Source of the DNA: a virus
Strand: one strand, 5' to 3'
Virus record (IMG/VR): IMGVR_UViG_3300048872_000067
Coordinates: 1-41,710 of that record
DNA length: 41,710 nt
Shown here: positions 21,655-29,362 of the stretch, piece after piece
How the letters are laid out: every line of letters begins with the position of its first letter
Position numbering within the stretch: the stretch's first letter is position 1
Notes under the pieces: generated by a model
Database searches by the model: none
What the model saw: the letters and a program-made list of their open reading frames with translations, nothing else
Told to the model about the DNA's origin: nothing
Position numbers and translations under genes: made by a program

Positions 21655-24600
21655 TGGCAGTCCGTAAGGAAGTTCTTAATGGTGGTGTGGTCCAAGTACG
21701 GCATCCTACTTTACTTAAAGAAGGGGAAGTTCTTCAAGCAGATGATTGCATTCTGCGGCCCGGTGACCCTGCCTTATGCTCTGCCCCAGGGCGTACCGCC
21801 TACGGTACAGTACGAAGTACATCTATCACCACAGTCACGGTGTCAAACACCACACTCACTTCTGCTGGACTATTCGGAACTGATATTGCTACTGTGACAG
21901 TCACATCTGGGTCCGATGTCATAACTAAAGCAGCCGCCGCCTTGGCAGGATTAATCGCAGGACAAACAGTCGTAGGCACAGGAATCCCAGCAGGTACGGT
22001 TGTTAAACGTACCCTTTACAATACCAATGATGTACAATTATCAAATGCTGCTACGGCTACTGGTACTCCGACTATTACTGTCAGTGATCTTCATCCAGGT
22101 ACTTTCATTAGTGGGTCGGGAATAACAACCGGGACTAGCATTGCATCTATCCAAAGTGCTTCCTCACTCACGATGTCCGCAGCAGCTTCTAACGCAGTAT
22201 CTGCCTCGCGCACTTTTAGCGAGAAAGTCAGCGGACTTAAAGCCATTGAATTCAATGCAGGTGAGAGTGATGTGATGCTCGCTAAAGCGGCAGATAAAAT
22301 CTATACCTCTCCGATTACAAATATTACTGGGACATTCACAGAGAAGATACATGGTCTTTCCCAGAATGTAGAGGCTACATTAGAAACTGTACGTGCCAGT
22401 AGTAATGCAAGTACCGGTAAAAAACTGAATGGGCATCTTATCTTGACTGGATTTGATCCTCCTCAGGTTATTTATCTTACAGATAATGGTACTGGAACTG
22501 GAAATCAAATTCCAACTTCTAGGGCATTAGGTATGAAGCCTGTAACAGATTTTGTGGGGGCTGTAATTGTTCCAGGAGTATGGTCTAGTCTCAGTGATTT
22601 GGGTAATAGATATTACTATTTTCTTATTACGGAAGTTTTTAATCCAGGCAGTATAGATGAAGTAGAAAGTACATATAGTGGAATTCCTAGAGGTGTCCAA
22701 ATTACCGATTTCAATACACAAAGCATTCTAGTTACATACACCGCTGGTGCCGCTCCCGCAATTCCTACAAATGACGGACTTAATGGTTCAAATTTAGCAA
22801 CTCATTGGCGTATTTATATCGCCCCGGGAGAGGTATTAGATGCACAACCTCTTCCTGATCTATCTGCGTTCACTGCAGTACAAGATGTACTGATGGCAGT
22901 AAATTCTGTTACGCTTTCTAATTCAAATCCTTTGCAATCTGGGTATGCCCGCACTATAGAGGCGTATGGGGCATTACCAGCATTATTCCCCAGTAGCCCA
23001 TCAAACTCCCTATCAACTATCGCACGACAGGAAGTTACGGCCACTTCGGCTACAAGTTCTAATATTTTAACATCTTCAGCCGCATTTGGAACAGTAACTC
23101 CAGGTATGTTCATAACATCCACTACAAATAAAATTCCATATGGAGTTTACGTAGTCAGTGTGACATCTTCTTCTGCGCTCGTTATGTCAAGCGCAGCTAC
23201 TGGAAGTGCAACTGAAATTTTTGGATTTGGAAATCGACCTTCTTGGGGGGTAAATTATGCTACTTCTCCTCCTAATCAGGGGAATTATCGTGGAAGTGTT
23301 TTTGAAAATTTTGGAATTGAGAATATAGGAGCATTTGCTGCTGCTACAATTACTGGTGTTAAAGTAGAAATTAAAGGATCGTTTAAAGCAGCTTCTGGTG
23401 GGGACAGAGGTTTCGACGTTGTGTTGTATAAAGGAGGCCAAGGAGGAACGGCAAGTCCAGCAAAACATGGGGATTTCGGATCGGGCGCGGGCGGCGGGGT
23501 GAGGGTAAAAGAACATAGAGGTTCAGGAATTATCACACTTGGAGGACCTGGAGATACCTGGGGAATAGCTTGGGCGGTAGGAGGAACAGATTTTATTGAT
23601 GATACTAGTGGCCCGTATACATCATTTGGAGTTGCGCTCAAAAAAAGCTCTGCAGCAGTAGATATAACACATTTTATAGAAGGAGTCAAAGTTACTATTT
23701 ATTCTGGTTCAGAAACTATTACTTTAAATGGAAATCCATTTAGAACTATCATTATTACTGACCAAATAGGCACTTCCGCTGGTGTCGGCGCGGCAGGTCA
23801 GCCCCCTATTGCCTCAACCGGAGATGTAATAGATGATATGGTTGTTCTAAATGATGCTAATTCTGAGGCAGATATAGTAGCTTCTTTGCCCGGTAATATG
23901 GATGCTTACCCTGCCGGGTACCGCTTACCTTTAAAAGATAAAGTAGTTTCTATTCGACGATACGGGACGGGCGGGATTATCGGGTGTAAAAACTCCCTAA
24001 AACGCCTCAACTATTTTCCTCGGGAAACCGATGCCGATGGTTCCAAAGGACGTTGTTTTGAAGATATAGCTACCGATCATGGCGTGGTCGGCCCAATGGC
24101 AATCACACTTATGGACCTTCCAGGGCGCGGCTCAGTTATGCCATATATGTCCTATAATGGGCTACATTGGACTGATGCTATCACAACTTCTGTACTTAAT
24201 GAAGACTTAGATTGGGGTTCACTGGTGGAACCGACGTTGATCCACAGATCAGTTCTCCGAGTCTACCCTAAATTATACTTAATCGCTTTCTATTATGTCC
24301 CCACCGGCGGGACAAGATTGACAAAAGTAATCTACTTTTTCTACCATCCTACTCATCTCAAACCGGGATTTAAGTTACCCGCTATTGGTCCTGTTTCATG
24401 TGAATCTGGAAGTGCTACTAGCGTATTGGTCAATGGTGTTCCTCGCCTGTTCACAGGGCATGGCCTTGATGGAAAAGTATATCTTGAAGATAATGGCATT
24501 ACTGATGATTCCGGGGGGACAATCCTCCCTATTATACGCACGCGCCGGTACTATCTTGCAGAGTTAGGTTACGATGGTCGGGTCGAGTCTTTCTATATTA

Positions 24601-24857
24601 TTACGGATGCTTCTGGTACTTCCACAACTGGGGGGTTCACGGCTGTTTTAAATCGTCAGAATGGTGGAGAACTAGTAACTTTAGTGGATACCGTTACTGG
24701 GGACACTGTGACGGGTGGTATTATCCAGTTATTTATAGACAATGCAGGTGAAACATTCGATATTAAGATTAGTAAAGCAGTAGCCCAATCAGCCCCTATT
24801 CGACTTCATTATATAGGTTTTGAAGCTGCCTATCTACATTCTGGAACTGGTGATTAA
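21654..24857 (+). CDS. tail nozzle protein (tail tubular protein B-like)
   Basis: 1067 residues. The N-terminus (VRHPTLLKEGEVLQADDCILRPG) has the look of T7 gp12-like nozzle proteins, whose beta-propeller starts with a similar stretch. Beta-rich repeats follow. Surface-type beta domains similar to that in the adaptor occur at about residues 58-188, apparently one nested in another, and again at about 460-525. The later region (residues 760-1060) reads as continuous beta strands ending with HYIGFEAAYLHSG. It would form the distal end of the short tail through which DNA leaves. The start overlaps the adaptor stop (TAATG). It is longer than T7 gp12 because of the inserts. Confidence 0.82.
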   Translation: MAVRKEVLNGGVVQVRHPTLLKEGEVLQADDCILRPGDPALCSAPGRTAYGTVRSTSITTVTVSNTTLTSAGLFGTDIATVTVTSGSDVITKAAAALAGLIAGQTVVGTGIPAGTVVKRTLYNTNDVQLSNAATATGTPTITVSDLHPGTFISGSGITTGTSIASIQSASSLTMSAAASNAVSASRTFSEKVSGLKAIEFNAGESDVMLAKAADKIYTSPITNITGTFTEKIHGLSQNVEATLETVRASSNASTGKKLNGHLILTGFDPPQVIYLTDNGTGTGNQIPTSRALGMKPVTDFVGAVIVPGVWSSLSDLGNRYYYFLITEVFNPGSIDEVESTYSGIPRGVQITDFNTQSILVTYTAGAAPAIPTNDGLNGSNLATHWRIYIAPGEVLDAQPLPDLSAFTAVQDVLMAVNSVTLSNSNPLQSGYARTIEAYGALPALFPSSPSNSLSTIARQEVTATSATSSNILTSSAAFGTVTPGMFITSTTNKIPYGVYVVSVTSSSALVMSSAATGSATEIFGFGNRPSWGVNYATSPPNQGNYRGSVFENFGIENIGAFAAATITGVKVEIKGSFKAASGGDRGFDVVLYKGGQGGTASPAKHGDFGSGAGGGVRVKEHRGSGIITLGGPGDTWGIAWAVGGTDFIDDTSGPYTSFGVALKKSSAAVDITHFIEGVKVTIYSGSETITLNGNPFRTIIITDQIGTSAGVGAAGQPPIASTGDVIDDMVVLNDANSEADIVASLPGNMDAYPAGYRLPLKDKVVSIRRYGTGGIIGCKNSLKRLNYFPRETDADGSKGRCFEDIATDHGVVGPMAITLMDLPGRGSVMPYMSYNGLHWTDAITTSVLNEDLDWGSLVEPTLIHRSVLRVYPKLYLIAFYYVPTGGTRLTKVIYFFYHPTHLKPGFKLPAIGPVSCESGSATSVLVNGVPRLFTGHGLDGKVYLEDNGITDDSGGTILPIIRTRRYYLAELGYDGRVESFYIITDASGTSTTGGFTAVLNRQNGGELVTLVDTVTGDTVTGGIIQLFIDNAGETFDIKISKAVAQSAPIRLHYIGFEAAYLHSGTGD

Positions 24858-27683
24858 TTGAGAGCTTTTGAACCACAGATTCCTGCCCGAGATTTTGATA
24901 ACCGGCTGTACGAATGCCTAAAGAATATCAATGGGTATTTGCAGCAGGTGGACACAGCTTTCGGTTTAATTGGCCGTGGATTGGTCCCGGTAGCTGGAGC
25001 AGGTCCAGGTATTCCGGGAACGACTATTGGGGGGTTGATTAGACATAGCCAACTTCTTGGGCTAGAGGCCGACGACCATCTTCAATATCTTCTATTAGCT
25101 GGTCGTTCAGCGGGACAAATTGCTCATGGGACAAAAGGATCAGGTTCGAGTGGGGCAACGACAGATGTAAGTGAATTTAGTACTCAAAAAGAAGGAACCG
25201 GAGGAGTTACTTGGACTCCTATTGCGATAGGAACAAGTGCTCAAATTAATGATATTATAGTAGTTGTTGTTTGTACTGCTGGGCGAGATGGAAGTCCTAC
25301 TCAAACGCATGATGCTCTCACAGATACTAAAGGTCATACTTGGACAAGACATGCTTTTGCAAGTTTTGAAAGACCAGCAGCACCTAACCGATTTGCTGCT
25401 GCTAGTATTTGGACGACAGTTATCACTACACCACTTGTATCCGGTGTTGATACACTTGGATTAACTTTCTCTGGCGCAGTTGGAAGTCGTGCAATTGAAT
25501 CAAGAATTTTTAGAGGATTCTCTGGTGCAATAGTAAGTCTCGCAGGGTCTACCTTCCAGGGAGTTGATGTTAATTCTCCGGCAGACCCACCTGCAAGTCT
25601 AACTATTTCTGGACTGACATCAAGAGAATATCTATTTATTAGAGCAACAAGTATTGCAGACAACAATACAAGTTACACTGCATCAAGTGGGTATACTGAA
25701 TTTACATCAGTACATACAAATGCGACGACATCACACGGTACACTAGATGATAATGTTGGGTGCCGTGGAGAATTTTCAATCGTTACTAGTACAGGAAGCA
25801 CCAGCGCCGGGCCAACAATAAATTTAACGAATCTTCCAATGACACTCTCGTTGTTGGTTGCACTTAAAGTAACTGGAGGAAATGCTGGAAGTTTAAAATT
25901 CTTTTCAGGTGACGATTCATCGTCGGCTGAGATAGCGATGGTCGGGAGTACAATTACCTCAAATTTTGACTTCTTTAATTTTCGCGCTATAGGTGGGGTA
26001 ACGACACTTTCATATATTCGTGGCAGTGATGGTGCATTTGTCGGCCCGGTTGTAGCAGTAGGAACTGACACTCATCCTGATAATATATTTAGGATTGTCG
26101 GATCGTCTGATGCTACTAAAAAAGTAGCCTTTGAAGTAGATGGGCTGACTACAGCCACTACTCGTCTACTGACTGTTCCTGACGTTGATGGCATACTGAT
26201 CCTTAGCCAAGGTACGAGTGCAGGTCAGGTAATTGGGACTGGGGCGCACACAGGTGGCGCAGCATCTTCAATGGTTATTGAAAATTCAATAATGATTGGA
26301 GATGGTCTAAGTGGGACTAATTTCACGGCTGGAAGAGTTCTCAATGCTTTGCACGGGGCGGGGAATAATACATCATTTTTTCTATTAAGAAATACATTAA
26401 ATACACCGAGTGGGGCCGCATCTGGAGCATTTTTCTTTCTTGATATCCAGCCCCAGGCAGTTGGGTATTCCAGTGGAAGTTACACATATACCGGATTTAG
26501 ATTTTTAGCAGCGAGTACCATTGTAGCATCGGGGGTGACGTGTTCAAATGCAACTGGGGCCATTATCCAATGTTCTCCTGTAGGAGCAAATGACGTAGGT
26601 TCGGGAAATCCTCATGGTCCAATAAGCATATATCGCGGATTGTTGATTACAACAATCGGCACGACCATTCCATCAGATAGAGAAATTGCTGTATCTGTTA
26701 CGGCTGGGAGTACAGCAGTAACGTCTGCGGGGCTATTTGTCTCCCCAATTGCCTCTGGACATTCGATTAGGTCATCTGGAGGAGTAGGTGTTATCGCTCC
26801 TGTTACGACTATTACTATTACAGATGCATCTAACGGAGTATTGTCACAAAATGCAACTGTGACTGGTGCCACCACCGGAGTGATAGGTCCTCTTTCTACA
26901 GAGATTACTGGTTTGAGAATTGCAATGTCAGCTAGAACGCAAACAGTCACAGATTTGCGTGCGATATCGATTGTGGATAATGGTGGGGGAAATCAATGGG
27001 TAAAAAATGCATCCGTAATAGAATTAATTTCTGCCCCAGGGAGCACAGTGAACACAGAAACATGGTCGTTTATAAAGAACACTGTGACTGTATCTGGACC
27101 AGGAACTATTTGGCTCTTTAATTTTACTAGTACAAATAGTTCCAGGCATGCTGGTATGTTCTCAATTGGTCATACGGCGACACCCACTTCGTGGATTCAT
27201 TTAGGAACTGGAACGACTACAATCTCCCCCCTCCGATTTGTGGCAGGAACTAATCTTACAACTCCGCTATCTGGTACTGAAGAGTATGATGGATCATATT
27301 TCTATCTAACACATGGGGATGCGATACGCACTCTTATCCCGACACAGCGAGGTACGTTAAATCTTACGGCACAAGCAGCCGCTATAGGCGCTACTGCTTT
27401 ATACGCCCCGCCTGCTGCTGGGTATTACCTTGTTCATTACACATTGGAAGATACTACTGCTGATGTGACGGCAGGTACAATACAATTTCAAATAAACTAT
27501 ACTGATGATATTGGTGCTACAAATCAAGTAGGAGCCGCTCTTATATTAACAGCAACAGGGCGGGATAGAGGAACATTCCAAATTTATAGTGCAAGTGGCA
27601 CTATTACTTATCAAACTAATCTTGTAGGAATAATCGCAACTAGCCGATATGCACTTCGCGTTCGTCTAGAGGCTATGGGGTAG
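24858..27683 (+). CDS. tail fibre / receptor-binding protein
   Basis: 941 residues from a TTG start (24858) adjacent to the previous stop. The N-terminal 50 residues (PARDFDNRLYECLKNINGYL) probably attach to the tail. Next comes the fibre motif HSQLLGLEADDHLQYLLLAG, characteristic of phage fibres with a D-H-x-Q-Y-L turn. The shaft is a long Ser/Thr/Gly/Ile-rich beta region, with a surface-type domain similar to those in the adaptor and nozzle at about 611-675. The C-terminal 110 residues (GATALYAPPAAGYYLVHYTL ... TNQVGAALILT) form a jelly-roll-like head that may bind the receptor. No chaperone-type autocleavage domain is evident. A strong terminator follows. Confidence 0.86.
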   Translation: MRAFEPQIPARDFDNRLYECLKNINGYLQQVDTAFGLIGRGLVPVAGAGPGIPGTTIGGLIRHSQLLGLEADDHLQYLLLAGRSAGQIAHGTKGSGSSGATTDVSEFSTQKEGTGGVTWTPIAIGTSAQINDIIVVVVCTAGRDGSPTQTHDALTDTKGHTWTRHAFASFERPAAPNRFAAASIWTTVITTPLVSGVDTLGLTFSGAVGSRAIESRIFRGFSGAIVSLAGSTFQGVDVNSPADPPASLTISGLTSREYLFIRATSIADNNTSYTASSGYTEFTSVHTNATTSHGTLDDNVGCRGEFSIVTSTGSTSAGPTINLTNLPMTLSLLVALKVTGGNAGSLKFFSGDDSSSAEIAMVGSTITSNFDFFNFRAIGGVTTLSYIRGSDGAFVGPVVAVGTDTHPDNIFRIVGSSDATKKVAFEVDGLTTATTRLLTVPDVDGILILSQGTSAGQVIGTGAHTGGAASSMVIENSIMIGDGLSGTNFTAGRVLNALHGAGNNTSFFLLRNTLNTPSGAASGAFFFLDIQPQAVGYSSGSYTYTGFRFLAASTIVASGVTCSNATGAIIQCSPVGANDVGSGNPHGPISIYRGLLITTIGTTIPSDREIAVSVTAGSTAVTSAGLFVSPIASGHSIRSSGGVGVIAPVTTITITDASNGVLSQNATVTGATTGVIGPLSTEITGLRIAMSARTQTVTDLRAISIVDNGGGNQWVKNASVIELISAPGSTVNTETWSFIKNTVTVSGPGTIWLFNFTSTNSSRHAGMFSIGHTATPTSWIHLGTGTTTISPLRFVAGTNLTTPLSGTEEYDGSYFYLTHGDAIRTLIPTQRGTLNLTAQAAAIGATALYAPPAAGYYLVHYTLEDTTADVTAGTIQFQINYTDDIGATNQVGAALILTATGRDRGTFQIYSASGTITYQTNLVGIIATSRYALRVRLEAMG

Positions 27684-27686
27684 TAT

Positions 27687-27786
27687 GGAGGCGTGGCTAA
27701 TGCGAAGCACTCTAATGGGGAATCGTAGTACGGATCGCAACGTACGAGTTAACCCAGTAAAAGTGAACCACGCCTCCTTTTCTTTT
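27687..27786 (+). terminator. long-hairpin intrinsic terminator after fibre gene
   Basis: A perfect 10-bp stem, GGAGGCGTGG (27687-27696) with CCACGCCTCC (27768-27777), is followed by TTTTCTTTT. The 71-base interior can form further nested pairs: CACT/AGTG (27708-27711 with 27762-27765), TGGG/CCCA (27716-27719 with 27753-27756) and TCGTA/TACGA (27723-27727 with 27743-27747). It would end or attenuate transcription before the internal virion protein genes. Confidence 0.75.
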
Positions 27787-27806
27787 ACATTTACAAAGGA
27801 GAACAA

Positions 27807-28394
27807 ATGAATCCACTATCGTTACTGCTATCACTTGGCCAAGCAGGACTTGGGGCAGCCCTTGGAGGAAAGCAAAATCCGACTATTGATCCCGAACAGC
27901 TTAAGCGTTTGTTCGGTCCTGGGGCGACGGCTGAAGAAGTTCAGGCTCTATTCAATCTTCTAAAGAACTCACCTGCATTTGCAAATATTCTTAGCGGAAA
28001 TTCAATGCAAGGAGCGAACATTGCTAACCAGGCTTCGGCTCGAATGGGATCAGCCGGAACAACGGGTACTCCTATTGGTGCATTTCTTGACCAGGCCGGG
28101 CGTGGTTACGGCCAAACATTAAACCGGGGTGCGCAAGCCAATTTGTTTATGGAGGCACTTAAAGCAGCTACCCAAAATATCCAGTCACGCCAGTCCGCAT
28201 ATGTTAATTCCCAAAATAATCGGCAAGAAACTCCGACTTTCAGTCGTATGGTAGGGGCTTCCTTGTTGAATTCAGGTGCAAGCGGATTCTCTAATTGGCT
28301 TAACGCTCCTAGGGCTGTTCTGCCTGATGCTGGAGCTTCTACTATGCCACAGGACTTTATCGGACCTCTTATGCCTGGGCAAAGGAGGGGTTAG
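27807..28394 (+). CDS. internal virion protein (small, putative)
   Basis: 195 residues with AAAGGAG before the ATG at 27807. The N-terminus is Leu/Gly-rich (PLSLLLSLGQAGLGAALGGK), and the rest is Ala/Asn/Gln-rich and helical. In T7-like phages the gene after the tail genes encodes a small ejection protein (gp14 type) with such composition, and here two larger partner genes follow directly. It is therefore probably part of the internal core that is expelled into the cell with the DNA. Homology is not shown by any motif, so the assignment is positional. Its stop joins the next gene's GTG start. Confidence 0.65.
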   Translation: MNPLSLLLSLGQAGLGAALGGKQNPTIDPEQLKRLFGPGATAEEVQALFNLLKNSPAFANILSGNSMQGANIANQASARMGSAGTTGTPIGAFLDQAGRGYGQTLNRGAQANLFMEALKAATQNIQSRQSAYVNSQNNRQETPTFSRMVGASLLNSGASGFSNWLNAPRAVLPDAGASTMPQDFIGPLMPGQRRG

Positions 28395-29362
28395 TGGCTA
28401 CCGACCCGCAACCCGCTGAAAGTCAGGACTCTATTCTCGCTGCCCTATCTAATTTACTTGGTGGAGCGCAGCAGGCACAACCAGATATTTCCTCTCTATT
28501 TAACGAAGCTCTTTCAGCTAATGCTAATGCTACTCCCCCAGCCACTATACCTGTTCCTGGAGGGACCAATCCATACGGAAGAATGGCCTCTATATTTGCT
28601 GCTTCCTTAGCTGACCAACTAGGTGCAAGAGGTTCTTTAGTAGGCACTCAGGCTAAATTAGCCCAGAATGATGAAGCCAGTATTGCCGCTGCCCATGAGA
28701 ATTTTGCCCGTAAGCAAGCATTCGATGACAAGAAAGCTATGGAACGCATGGGCATTCTTATGAAGATTGGAGAAGCAAAATCTAAGGCACTTGAAAAACA
28801 AGGGGACATGGCAGCCTACGAAGCGCAGGTTAAGGCTAATCTTATGATGGCCGACCGCGCTAGAAAGCTCCAAGAAGATGTGGATGCTAGGGCTGCGGAA
28901 GCTGCACACAAAAATAGGCTTGAAGAGATTATAGCCGCTAAGAAGAGCACACCTGAAGAAAAGAAAATAGCTGCTGATGCTAAAGCACAAGATATGGAAG
29001 ATAAAGCAGTTCTGCGTTTTCAAGAAGATATTAGCAATGTTGCTAAGAAGCCTGGAGCCACATCTAAGCAGATGGTTCCAGGTTCCCAAGGCATATTTAA
29101 CTGGGGTGGTGATAAGGCAATAGCTTTAACTCCTTCTGCTGTTCAGCAAATTAGAGGAAGGTCTGCCGCTACTGCCAGATCAGCAGGGAGCCAGCGGCTT
29201 AGAGAAACAGCCCTACAGACTTACATTGACACCATGCGAAATTCTACTACTGGAGAAGTGGACAGGTCAACTCCTGAGTATAAACGCTTCTGGACTCTTG
29301 TTACTTCTGTAATCCCCGATCAGGCTGCTCGTACAGCATTCCTAACTAGTGTGGGCTTTTAG
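28394..29362 (+). CDS. internal virion protein (helical, putative)
   Basis: 322 residues with a GTG start at the end of the preceding stop (TAGTG). The protein has a flexible N-terminus and a central long helix (residues about 90-205) rich in Ala, Lys and Glu, such as KKAMERMGILMKIGEAKSKA followed by AHKNRLEEIIAAKKSTPEEK. The C-terminal part (KRFWTLVTSVIPDQAART) is more compact. The composition and position match the middle ejection protein of podoviruses. It could form part of the trans-envelope channel, but no homology motif is visible. Confidence 0.65.
   Translation: MATDPQPAESQDSILAALSNLLGGAQQAQPDISSLFNEALSANANATPPATIPVPGGTNPYGRMASIFAASLADQLGARGSLVGTQAKLAQNDEASIAAAHENFARKQAFDDKKAMERMGILMKIGEAKSKALEKQGDMAAYEAQVKANLMMADRARKLQEDVDARAAEAAHKNRLEEIIAAKKSTPEEKKIAADAKAQDMEDKAVLRFQEDISNVAKKPGATSKQMVPGSQGIFNWGGDKAIALTPSAVQQIRGRSAATARSAGSQRLRETALQTYIDTMRNSTTGEVDRSTPEYKRFWTLVTSVIPDQAARTAFLTSVGF

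Noticed and set aside
24495-24520. CTGATGA sequence that could begin a hammerhead ribozyme core
   Set aside because: No matching GAAA core or flanking helices were found nearby, and it is inside the nozzle gene.
27687-27777. tRNA-like or twister ribozyme reading of the 27687-27786 structure
   Set aside because: There is no T-arm GTTC motif, no anticodon arm of proper size and no twister consensus. The trailing T-run supports a terminator.
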